Part shown: one piece after another, positions 12,401 through 23,767 of the stretch
How positions within the stretch are numbered: the first letter of the stretch is position 1
How the letters are laid out: each line of letters begins with the position of its first letter
NCBI RefSeq assembly: GCF_031877795.1
Contig: NC_133955.1
Span: 1,674,001-1,738,000, forward strand
Length of the DNA stretch: 64,000 nt
Direction of reading: 5' to 3'
Source of the DNA: Strix aluco
Lineage: Eukaryota > Chordata > Aves > Strigiformes > Strigidae
Translations under genes and position numbers: made by a program
Notes under the pieces: model-generated
Databases searched by the model: none
Told to the model about the DNA's origin: nothing
Seen by the model: the letters and a program-made list of their open reading frames with translations, nothing else

Positions 12401-15400
12401 ACCTGCCTGGCAGCCTGCCCCTTCAGCGGCCCCGGAGCCTGACACCGTGCTAGCTCAAATACCTGCCCGTGGGAGCTTATCTGTCAGTCCGCAGCGAGTG
12501 CTGGGAGTGGGGTGATGGCCCCAGATATTCCCACGTTTTATGGGTTCTCTAAGCCCACAACTATGAGGTTGCAGGAGCCAGGCATGCAGGGCAGGAACAC
12601 CCTGGCTGTGTCCTGCCGGCTCTGCTCAGTGCTGGCTCTCTGCTTCCTGCTCCCTTCTCTGGGGGCTCACTCAGCACCCCGCAGATAAAGGGATGTCATG
12701 TCCTGAGGTGCTGGAAATCCTCCAGTGTTTTGGCACATATGATGCTCATGGGGTATTGCTATTTGCATCCCACTCTCTCTCTCACCCCCTCTGCCTTTGC
12801 TCTCTGCTGGCAGCCCCAGGATTGCTCACACACAGTGAGATCAGAGAAAATGTTTTATTTTATGAGTGTCCCAGCAAGGAGTGAGAGGCCTGCCAGGCTG
12901 GGCAGGACCTTGTCCTGCCTGATGAGCTCACCTGCATGGCCATGATTAGGACAACAGACTTAAGACGTCATTGTAGGACCAAGGGTCCCTCTGACCCCAG
13001 TATGAAGAGTCCCCAGGAGTGCGCTGGGATTGTGGCCAGTCCTGAACCTCTGCTCTCCATCACATCACGTCTTTTCACCTCTCCCATGCTGGGGTAATTG
13101 CAGCCCAGGTGGCTGGTGACACAAAACACCATCCTCCTCCTGCAGACCACGGTGTGTACCTCTTCTGCAGTTTGGAGATGGAGATGTCAGGTGTTTTAGG
13201 GAAAAGAAACAGCACCTCTACTTCTAGGCCAATGGGACTAAAGCTGCCCAGCGCCAGTGGCTGGGATCCCCATGGGAAACATGCCTGTGTCATGCTGCCC
13301 TTCAGCCTGAACATACCCTCTCTGCCTGTACAGCACCTATCGGGAACCGCTCGGTCTGTAAGTGCTCGTCAGCAACAGTAGAAGTCAAAGCATGTCCCAG
13401 GGACACTTTCTCCCCCTCTCCTGTGTGTGCTTGTGGCATCACACTGCTGCATTTGGTGTATCCCCAGTCTGGGGGCTCCAGGATCCCATGGCCTGGTGCT
13501 GTGGCCTTGCTCTCTGCTGCTCACAAGGGCGCAGGGTCCAAGGCTGGCTCTGTTCCCAGGTGGTGCATCTGACTCAGTGGAGCAGGCGGGGAAGTTCCCA
13601 GTGTGATGATCAGGACATGGCAGGCAGCAGACCATGCCCGTGGCCTTGCTGTCAGGGACAGGAACAGAGGGGTGAGCAGTCTGCCTCAGGCACAAGCCCT
13701 CGACAGCCCCAGAAGGGTTCCATGGAGCTTGACAGCTTCTTCCAGGAGACAATGGCCCAAATCCTGGCAGACTTGTGACATCTGCCAGCCAAGTGGTCTG
13801 TCACCAGCTTCTCAGCAATTGCCCAAAGCTGTGAGTAGCAGAAAGATATCCCCCACCTACAGTCACAAGTGCCATCAGCACCAGGCTGCAATTACTGATG
13901 CATCACCAGCTCCTTGGTGCTGGTGAGCCAGCTGGCCTCACATCACCTGTGGAGCTGCCACACCTGGGAGATACCAGTGGGACATGGTTGTGTCACCTGG
14001 TGACTCAGGGCCACGGGCTTCAGTGTGCAGCTGGAGCTACTGACCTGAATCTAGGGGAGAACATCTTGCAAGCTGCCAGCTCCTGCCTTATTGCAGCATT
14101 GAGAAGCTCCAGTCTTTCGTGGGCTGCTGGCTGGCGGCCGTGTGGGTCAGTGTCGCAGTGCTGAGCAACTCACCACGTGGGACTGAGTCACAAGGAGAGT
14201 GGAGAAAACTGCACAGGGAGCCTGGGGTTTTCTCCATCACTGGGGAGAGGACAACCTCTCCCTCTCACTGCACAGCCGCCACGGCCGTGGCTGACACCTC
14301 TGACTTGCAGGTGGCAAGGCCTGGAGCCTGGGATGGATGGTGCTGGTGGCCTCAGGAATCTCGCTTGCACATCTGTGCTCGTGGCGGGCCTTGCTGATGC
14401 TGCAGGTGTTGGGGGAGAGCAGCTCCAACATCGATGGAGCCCATCTCACCCACTTGTGGCTGTGTCCTCCTGACTAACAGACACAGCCATATGGATAATG
14501 GCTTTACAGGTTAACAAACTTGGTGGGGAGATTTTTCCCTCCCTGCATCATCCATCATCCTCCAAGCACCCCAGGCAGTACCACAGCCCTGGAAAACAGG
14601 ACTTCTAAGGCAAAGGCTTAGGAGATTCCCTTCCTGTACTCTGCCCTCTCCTGAGCCTGGTCTGTAGATACCTTCAGAGCATATCGTACCAATTGTGTGC
14701 ACCTCTGGGACCTCACAGAGGTCCTGCCCACCCAATCGTCAGGCCAGGCCTGGTCACACAGCATCAGCACAATGCCAGCACCAGCATCCAGTGCTCTGCA
14801 AGGGTCACAGGTACCAAACCTGCATGGCAGAGCGCAGACAGATGCCCATCTCCTCCCACAAGCCCCTACCTCCAAGGATCCTGGCACAATCTTGTCCCCC
14901 ATTTCCTTGGCCACAGCAATAAGGATGTGATCAGCTCTAGGGGACACCCCTGGTCCTTGGGGTCTTGGTGTGGCCCCGCCTGTATGTGGCTCCAGCAAAG
15001 GCACCTCTGGCTCCAGAGAGTGGGTCCATCAGGAGGGGGTGTCTGTCTGTCAGGGCATGGGCATAGCCCACCCAGATGTAGGGGCAGGCTGGGGGCCATG
15101 AGAACCGCCCTGGGGACACAGCCATGCCCTGACACCAGGACAACTCCAGGGTGGAGGACAGGCTTCAGGGGGGCTGATCTGCTGCAGTGGTGGCCTGGGT
15201 GGGGGAGCATGGAGATCCCCCAGCGCCACTGGGGCTTGGAGAAGGGAGGGCAGTTGCAGGGGTCTCGGGCACAGGGTCCCCAGGCCCAGACCTCATTTGC
15301 ATCTGCACAAAGCAGGGAATTTCCCCATTTTTTCCGTCAGCAAGCAGCCGAACTTTCTGCATGGTGACCTTCGTCCGCACCTAGGGTGGGGCACTCACAG

Positions 15401-16969
15401 CAGCTGCCAAACGTCACTGTGGTGCCCCAGTCCCCACTGGAGGGCTGGGGATCCGTCCCTCTGTGCAGGCAGCGCTGACCAGGCTGTGGGCAGCCAGAGG
15501 GGGAAGGGCAAGGGGTCTGGACCCTGCCCCCAGCACCCACGCACTGTTGGGTCTGAGGGCAACAAGCAGGCAAACCAACCCTGCCATCCTCCCCAGCATG
15601 TCCCCCAGGCAGGGCAGGGTCCCCCCATCCCCAGCCACCCCCGGGCATCAATGGGGTTGGTGCCTGGGCAGTCCCCGCTGCCCACCCTGCTGCCAGCCCC
15701 GGGTGCTGACACCTCACCCGCAGGAAGGGGCAGGCAGTGGCACTGGGTCTGTGGTGTCTGGTGGTAGATGTTGGCATGGATGGACATTTTTGGGGGTGCT
15801 CAGCACATCACAGGATCAGGCTCCGGCGGCGGTGGCCAGGGGCTGCCCATGGATGCAGAAAGAGCAGTATCTGGTCAGGATGGTGAAGATGAGCTGCCCG
15901 GTTTGAAGGCAAGCTGTGGGGCCAACAGGAGAGGCCACTCAGGAGACCAAGCCTGGCTATGGGGTGGGGCGGAGTCTCTGAATGGCACCCCTGCGAGCAT
16001 GGAAACCTGTGGCCATCCCCCCCACCAAGGAGTTCACAGCCCTGCCAGGCTGCCTAGAGCAGGCAGCCCCTGCGGGCAAGGCTGCCTGCCCACGAGGTCC
16101 CCCTGAATGCGCCGCAGCCTCTCACAAAGCTCCGGGCCCACAGACACCCTGCCGCAGGGGACGTGACCCTGGGCCACCCTCTGCCAGCCTTGAAGCCCGG
16201 CAGCCCTCGGTGGGGGGGTGCCCCCTGCCCCTGCACAGGGGGCCCATCGCCCCGAGCAGCACAGACTGCCCACATCCCAGCTCCCTCCTCGCGCCTTTCC
16301 AAGGAGAGACAAACCATGATATTCCTGATAAGTGCAAATCACCTTGACTTTTGCTCTGAGACCTTGAATGGTTTGGGTAGAGCATGGACGGAGGCCAGCG
16401 CTGTGCCTCCCTCAGGACCGCCTCCATCTTTCTGCAGGCAGGTTATTTTCCACCGGTGTTTCCCCAGCGCCCAGGTTTTGGCCGGCGGGTGGATTGCAGC
16501 CACAGGTCACCCAATCTGCCTCTCCCTCTGCCGACTCAAGCCGGGATGGCAGCCCTGACACAAGTCACCCAGCACAGGCTCTCTGTCCTTAAAGCTCCCC
16601 CAGACCTTTCTCCTGCTCATCTGCAGCCTCATCTGGGTTTTAACCTCCACGGCTGCAGGAGGAGTTGGAATTCACTGCGAGCAGTCAGGAAGATGAAGCA
16701 CCCTGAAAGTGGTACTAGGAAACAGGGGGTGACACAACCTTGAAGCATGGTTGTTTTCACCAGTGCTCCAGCTGACGTCCCCCAGGACCTAGAGGGGATG
16801 TTGCAATAGCCCCCGGCAACTGCCACCCCAAACCCAAGCTCTGTGCAGCTCTGAAGCCCCCAGCTGCAGCATGTGACAGCCAGAGCAGGGGACACAGCAG
16901 CAAGAGAGCGTGAGGATTAACCGAAAGCAGGGAAAAACAAAGGAGTTATTACTAGAGCTGGAGGGACTG
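9436..16969. other. Intergenic sequence, no recognisable gene
   Basis: GC-rich single-copy-looking sequence. I searched both strands for the ETS domain expected of ELF3 and for other recognisable protein motifs and saw none. No CR1 3' end, tRNA or array was seen in this stretch. Confidence 0.5.
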
Positions 16970-17188
16970 AACTGAGGCAAAAAAAATGTTTCACAGAAAG
17001 AGTGGTCAGAGAGTGGAATAGGCTGCCCAGGGAGGGGGTGGAGTCCCCATCCCTGGGGGTGTTTAAGGGCCGTTTGGATGAGCTGTGGGGGGATGTGGGG
17101 TAGGGGAGAACTGTGTAGAGTCGGGCTGAGGGTTGGACTCGATGATCCCGAGGGGCTTTTCCAACCCGAATGTGATTCTATGATTCTA
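16970..17188 (+). mobile_element. CR1 LINE 3' end
   Basis: Forward-strand CR1 landmarks are clear: 'gaataggctgcccaggga', 'ccccatccctggggg', 'gttggactcgatgatcc', 'cttttccaacccga', and the terminal repeat 'attctatgattcta' that marks the 3' end of this LINE family. Only the non-coding 3' tail and the end of the reverse transcriptase frame are present, the usual 5' truncation for CR1. Confidence 0.9.
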
Positions 17189-20100
17189 AATGGAGAAACC
17201 AAATACCTTGTCCCCCCAAAAAAGGTGATGGATGTGAAGATGGTTTATTTTCTACATTATACTTCTGAGTGTTTTTGTTCCAAGTTGCATTTTTGCATTT
17301 GTGAGTCCTTGTGCATTTACAGGGAACTTGGGAGTGAATCGCCAAGTGAGCTCCAACAAAGGGGCCAAGCTCAGGGCTTCTCCAAATGGCCTCTCACTGC
17401 TTCCAGACCATCGCTCATTTTACTGCATGGGAGAATACTGCCTTCGCCCTAAGCTGAACTTGCCTTGGGTTCTCCGCTCCTCCCCTGAACCCAACATGAC
17501 CGCCGTGTTGCAAACAGAAATGCAGCTCCTGCTCACATGAGCTGATAACACTTCACTGCACAGCCAAGGCTGCGTCCAGCGCCATGGCCCCGACCCACGG
17601 AGAGCCTGGACATCCCCGCGGTGGCCCCTGTGTGGAAGCCCCAGGAACTCGCCTCCTGCTGTGGCTCAAAGGAAATCCCACCGTCATTTTCGTTTCCTCG
17701 CTGCAAAGTGGAATTGAGTGTTCATGTCATGCTTTAAACCAGTGACTGCTGGGAAACCCGCCCACAGGGAGCAGAGCCTGCGTCCTGCCGGAGGCCGGGA
17801 AGGCCGTGGGGTGCAGGTTTGCTCCAGTAGTGCTGGCTGCAGCGAGCTGAGCGCAATGGGGCTGCGGTCGGACTGGAGAGGCTTTTCATGAGCTCCAGGA
17901 AGGAAGCGCAGGATCAGGGGAGGGGGAGCCGCAGGCTCCAAAGCCTTTCATGGCTCCCGCATGCAGCTGGCTGGCACCGTGGTGTGCCGGGAACAGCTGG
18001 TCACACATCACAGGCTGCTTCACCCCGAAATCCCCCAAATTCTGCACTGAACCGTTGCATACCACCCCTGCAGGAGACAGCAGCTTGCAGGGTCGGTGCT
18101 ATCGAGACACTGATGGGAACTCCAAACTCCCCATAAAGCACTGAGGCAGGCTTAGCCCAGCACACCAGGAGTCAATTTTGAGACGCAGAAGCTGGGGTGA
18201 GCACAGATGCTGGGCTGGTCTCAGCAGTCCTCGGGAGGGCATGAAAACCACACGGGAGCATCTTCATTCAGGACAAGGGGTCATAGCAGTGGTGGGGAGC
18301 TCCTCGCAGCACCCACCTCCCGCAGCCCTGCCTTCAGAGCTGCAGCTGCCTGAGCGCAGGGTTTGCCTGCACCAGCTGTCTGTGTTTACCATGTCCCCTC
18401 CCTGCCCTCTCCCCCCTTTCCAAGGAGCCATGCAGATCACTCTAAAGCACAGGGCAAACAGGCGTGTACCAGCCTTGTTATTGCTTTGCTCCCGCACAGC
18501 CCAGACTGTTTGGTGGAAACAAAAGAGAGCCGTTTCCCTCCTCTCATTGGGCATTTGGGTCTCGTCTGCTCCCGTCACCAGAGGAAGGGCGAGGTGCCGC
18601 AGGGTGAGGGGCACCCGCAGTGGCAGGGGGTGGCTGGTTCTGGAGCATCTCGTCCTGCCATGTCTGCAAAGCAGCCAGGACAGATCCCCTTCTGCTGTGC
18701 ACTGTCAGAGGTAGCTTGGGGTAGCCCTGAGGAGCTCATCAAAGCTCGCCAGAGGACACACTGAAGCCTCAGGGGGGTTTCTGACATTTATACTGTGTTT
18801 TCATCAACGGAGAAAAATCAGATGTGAGATTGAGTCTGAGCATGCCCACTCTTCAGTCACTTCAGGCTGTTTATAGTTATAGGAGGCTCTCGCCCACTTG
18901 CAGGGCTCTGGAAGAGCTGAGCTACGCTGGGTCTAAGCTCACTGTTGGGGTCTGATGAGGGACGCACTGAGCAGGGGATGAGAGGGACAGCTCTGGCATC
19001 TCCCAGAGCCCTTGGTGAGGATGCTCTGTGACACGATGGCCCAGCAGAGCACACACCTGCCGAGCTGGAGGTGCACAGCAGCAGGAGTGGGGCCATGAGG
19101 AGAGGAGCGGGGCTGCCGGAGGTCATGGATGGAGCCTCAGTTCCAAGGTGCCAGGGCGGTACAGGCCATGGGGAAGAGAACAGCTTGTCTCTGCCACCCT
19201 GCTGCCCTCCCAGCCAGCCTGCAAACTCAGCTCAGCCTCACTGGTGCTGTCACCTCCTGGCAAAAATGCTTCTCATCCCACCCACAGACAGGCCCATGTT
19301 CCCTCAGATGACCAACTGTCCATCTCAGCACATGGCATTACACTCGCAGGCACAACTATCTTACTGCTGCCCAGACTTTCAAGCTTCCTCTATCTCAGCC
19401 AAGCCCCTGTGCTTGAATTAGAGCAAATTGCCTGGGGCAGTTCTCCTTCTCCCCAGAAATCACAAGGCCAGTGAACAATGTTACACAGACCGAGACTGGA
19501 CACAGCTCACCCTTCATGATGGTGATGCTGGAGCCTGAGTAGGAGGACACTGGGTCTTCCTGTGGAGTCAAGAAGGGAGTCGGAGAAATCAACTGACATG
19601 GGGGGTCCCAGCTGCCACAGACACTGCCGGCTCACACACCCTGGAGGGTGCTGGTACCCTCACTATCCCCTCCGGCTGGGAAAGACAGTCCGGCAATGGA
19701 ATCCAACACAGCATCTCCCTCACGTCCCGCTGTGTCCCTGCTGAACCATCCCCAGCACCTGGCAAGCCATGGTGGGTACATGCACATGGTGGATGGGAGC
19801 TGAGGCCATTGCTGGGTGGTTTTGTAGTTGCCCTTGGCTGCAACAAAGCTGTCTTGCTCCAAAGGAACAGCTTAAAAAAGTCCCAGAATGGGGAAGATAT
19901 TTGGCGTGGTGCAATGCAGGCTCAGAAACACTTCTGACTTTTGCCCCTTTTCTGTCAGATGATTTTTAATGTTTTGCTGAGGGTCCCTCTGGGCCACAGA
20001 GCAGGGAGATACAGGTCTTGGGTGGGATCTGAATTTTGTGCAGACTTGTGCGAAACTTGGAGGGTTGAATGAAATATCTGAAAGAGGGGATTTAGGAAGA

Positions 20101-22229
20101 AACCTCCCCTGGGTCACAGTGGAAAGCTCTGACTCAGATAAAGTTCCTTCCAAGGAGACGTCTGCAAAACCCCGACGCACACTCATCTCCCGAGAAACAG
20201 ACTCAACCTGTCTGTGCATTTAGGCTGGAGAAGATAAATGTGAGCTTCCCAAATAGTCTCCAGAGCTGTTGTCTGGCCCCCAGTTTGGGGACAGTCAGGG
20301 ACCCACGCTCTCTGGAAGGTCCTGGACAGAGAGGGAAGGAAGAGGAGCATCTTGGAGGCTGCTTGGACGGCGATTCCCTGGGTGACAGAGCCCTCCTCAG
20401 GTCACTCCTGTGCCACCGAAATGCCACCTTGCCCCAGTGAACTCTGCTGTTGTCTTCAGGCAGCTCCATGACACACCCTGCCATTGTGCAATGGCCATGA
20501 AATGGAACTAAAAATAGCTCCCTCTCCTTGCAGAAAAACACCTGGCTGCCTTGCACCACTGTGCCAGCACCCTGCCGCATCCCTCCTGGCAGGCTGATGT
20601 GGGCACTGAGGAAAGATCTCATCCTCCTCCTCTGTGCTCCTGCCCCAAGCCCTGCCTTGCCTCTGTTTGTCCCTCACTCAGCTCCGTCACCAGGCAGCGT
20701 GGTTTTCGTCTGAGCCTCCTGTGGGGATTGATGCCATCAGTTCTCCTACCTGGCCTTTGCAGAGGGAGCTGGGAGCAGCACTGGAGGGTCACTGAGGACC
20801 AAGTTCGTGTTATCTGTCCTTCAGTTAACCAGACAATTAAAATGCTGGCAGTGCTTGGCTGGACAAGTTGCCTGTGACCTGGTTCTACTGGCTTGCCCAC
20901 ATCTGTGCACAGCACTGTGCCCCTGTTGCAAACTGGAGACAGTTCACCTCTTTTTGGGGTTTGTTCTCTGCTAAGAAGAACACTTGGATCATTTATGTAT
21001 GGGATGGTGCGCCAAGGCCAGAGCAGCCATGAATGCTGGGGTTGGTCCCCTGATCTTTCACAGATTCTCTTGTGTCCTTACAGCCAGAGCACCTGGAGCA
21101 ATTGGCAGCCCGCAGCCATCCTGCATGATCCCCAGACTGTCACTGAGCTCAGGCTGAGCAATTCTCCCTCTGGCAGATGGGCTCACTAGCATTGGGCCAG
21201 TGATCACTTGGAGGTGTCAGTCCCTCTGCACCCAGGACAGACCTCGGGCATTGCCACTGTTTGCTCCTGTAGAACCCAGCAGGAGCTGAAATTCTCATTT
21301 CCCGGTGGAAATAGCCAAATGATGCTCAAAAATCACAGCGTTATTGAGAGTCAAAGAGCAGCACCTGGCTGCGGGAGAAGCAGCGTGAGGAAGAGCAGCC
21401 AGGCACAGCTGCCAGCTCCTGCCTGCAGGGCCCTGGGCAAAGTGCTGCTTGGCAGGACCTGGGGCTGCAGGCAAAAGCGCCAGACTGCAGGTGTGCCTCC
21501 CGCTTCTGGGGCCTTTGCTGACCAGCACTGTCACACACAGCCGAGGGATGGTTCCAGTGCGGGAGGGATGAAGGGCTTGCACTTGGCTGAGCCAAATGAT
21601 TTGGGAGCAGAGGCTCCTCCTGCCTCACCCTGCAGGGACTGGAGTCTCTGCCAGCCCAGCTGCAGTGGCCAAGCACCAAGGGCTGGCTGAGTATGTGATT
21701 CTGAGCAGAGCAGGAGCATCCCATCACTGAAACCCATGTCAGCAAGTGTCCTGCTAGCTGTGGTCACACGCTCACTGGAAGGGGCAGCCTCTGAGCTCTG
21801 GGACTCAGTTTTCCTGCACTGGTTCCAGTGGCATCAGCTGTCCCAGCTCCCAGTGACGCAGCAAGAGGCCCATGTCCCCCCTCAGTGCCCCAGGACATCA
21901 GCCCAGAGGCCCCTCTGGCTCAGGGAGGAGTGGGCATGGTGCCAGATGGAGATGGCAGGGGGGTCCCAGCTAGGGGGAAGCTGGTGTTCGCTGGCGGCGG
22001 TGGGGTGAGGCGTCCCAGGCCCTGCCACTGTCCCATGCAGGGGAGGGACAGACTCCTTGAGCTGCTCAGGTCTGGGACAGCCCCACTGCTTCCAGCCTGG
22101 CGTGCATCCCCATGGACTGCCTACGTGCCACAGGGCACGTCCCCAGCGGGGACCCTGGTCCCTCCAGTCCCACAGTCATGGGGAAGAGGTGACGGCGCAG
22201 GGAGAGATAACAGGTAGGGAAACAGGAGA
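17189..22229. other. Intergenic sequence upstream of GPR37L1
   Basis: No coding exon, RNA gene or mobile element was recognised. Distal regulatory elements of GPR37L1 may lie here, but nothing in the sequence alone marks them. Confidence 0.45.
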
Positions 22230-22335
22230 CTAGGACAGAGGAGAGGTGGTGGGTGTGGGGAGAGGTGATGAAAATGGGGAAAGATGATGGGTGTGGGGGA
22301 GAGATGATGGGTATGGGGAGAAGTTGTAGGTGCAG
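22230..22335 (+). repeat. Short G-rich minisatellite, unit about 20 bp
   Basis: About five imperfect head-to-tail copies of a unit close to 'gagatgatgggtgtgggga' are present. The plus strand is purine-rich throughout and carries repeated GGGG runs. It sits about 0.8 kb before the GPR37L1 start codon. Confidence 0.7.
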
Positions 22336-22740
22336 GGGATCAGGGATCTCAGTTCTGTTCAAACCCCTGTCTCAGAGGGGAAATCAGTAGGAAAAACAGC
22401 AACAAACCTTGGGAGAGCTGGGCCTGCAGATCTGCCACCCCGATGTGGCGAGGAGCATCACCTGAGGCCGGCCAGTCCATCCTCTCACCCTCCCACCGTG
22501 GGCAGCCCCGGGGAGGTGGTCTGGCTGTTTGAGGCGTCCTGAGTCCAGGTTGAGCGTGCAGAGGATGTGCCACACGGTGCCCAGTGCCGGACCTCGGGCA
22601 TCCTTAGTGCCACCTGCTCAGGCAGGGGCTGGGAGAGCTCAGGTGGGCAGATCTGAGCTCAGCAGCCCATCCCCAGTGCCAAGCCACGGGCAGCCTTTGT
22701 CCGGCTCGTTCTGGGGGGATGCAGGGGAGATGTTGGGGGG

Positions 22741-22800
22741 GATGTCGAGGGATGTTGGGGATGCTGGGCGGATGTCGGGGGATGTTGGGGATGCTGGGCT
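22741..22800 (+). repeat. Two tandem 30-bp G-rich units
   Basis: The first 30 bases ('gatgtcgaggg...') are repeated by the next 30 with only two differences (at the ninth and last bases). Each copy has several runs of three or more G. The pair lies in the probable promoter region of GPR37L1, shortly before its CpG-rich stretch. Confidence 0.85.
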
Positions 22801-23074
22801 GCCCAGCCTGGTCGCTGGCTCATCTCAGCGGAGCTTGGCAGCCGCCCCGGGCGCGGGGGGGGGGGGTGACCAGCAGAGGGCCCGGCGCTGCCGCTCCCCA
22901 GCGCGGCTTTTATTCTGCCCAGAGCTCTCCGGAGAGCCCAGAGCAGCGGCCGGAGCCGGACAGAGCGGCTGCTCCTCCGGACGGCTCCCTCGCTGCCTGC
23001 AGCCCCGGCGTCCCTGTGCTCGGGGCTGCCCTGTCTCCCAGCAGACGCTTTCTCCGGAGGGTGCGGAGGGGACG
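22801..23074 (+). promoter_or_regulatory. GPR37L1: GPR37L1 proximal promoter and 5' leader (CpG-rich)
   Basis: CpG density rises sharply here, with a run of 12 G (22855-22866) and a weak TATA-like TTTTATT (22908-22914) in otherwise GC-rich sequence. The transcription start cannot be fixed by eye. The GPR37L1 frame stays open upstream of the chosen start to at least 22529, but the signal peptide and the A at -3 of the 23075 ATG favour that start. Confidence 0.5.
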
Positions 23075-23767
23075 ATGCCTTCGCCGCCGCCGCTTGTCCT
23101 CTTGCTGCTGATGCTGCTGGCACCGGGGGCTGCGGCGATGCGAGGCAGGGCTGGGCAGCCTGGGGAAGGCAGCACCCACCGTGGCCAGGGTGCAGATGGA
23201 AGTAGGACTCTGCCGATGATTTCCCGGGACAGTCCAGAGGTCCAGGTGATGAAGGAGAGGCTGCGCCGGGGGACGGAGGAGGACTCCAAGTCAGTGCAGC
23301 AGTACGTGCCGGGAGTGCGGGTGGAGTTCCCACGGCCCCTCAACTCCGCCAGCCTGCACCCAACCAAGGCCCTGCTGCCATCCAGCACGGACCCATCTGA
23401 GCAGCAACAAGGAGTCCCCACGGACGGGGAGGGGGTAGAGCCCCGAGCCAACCTCACCACCGTGTCCGACAAGCGGTTGCAAATCCAGAACCCCTTGTAC
23501 CCGGTGACGGAAAACTCCTACAGTGCCTACGCCGTGATGTTTCTGTCTCTCATCGTCTTCGCAGTGGGCATCATCGGAAACCTCTCTGTGATGTGCATTG
23601 TGTGGCACAATTACTACATGAAGAGTGCCTGGAACTCCATCCTGGCCAGCCTGGCTTTCTGGGACTTCCTTATCCTCTTCTTCTGCCTGCCCGTGGTCAT
23701 CTTCAACGAGATCACCAAGAAGAGGCTGCTGGGGGACGTGTCCTGTCGCATTGTACCCTTCATGGAG
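23075..23767 (+). CDS. GPR37L1: GPR37L1 coding exon 1
   Basis: Codes for residues 1-231 and ends in phase 0 at ...FME, followed by the donor gtaagg. It covers the signal peptide, the N-terminal domain, TM1, TM2 and the start of TM3. The open frame runs on into the intron for about 79 codons to 24004, so intron retention would give a two-helix product with an unrelated tail. Confidence 0.96.

Noticed and set aside
1-22200. Search for ELF3, the expected neighbour upstream of GPR37L1
   Set aside because: No ETS-domain-like coding sequence was seen on either strand. In human the distance is large, so absence from this window is not evidence of gene loss.
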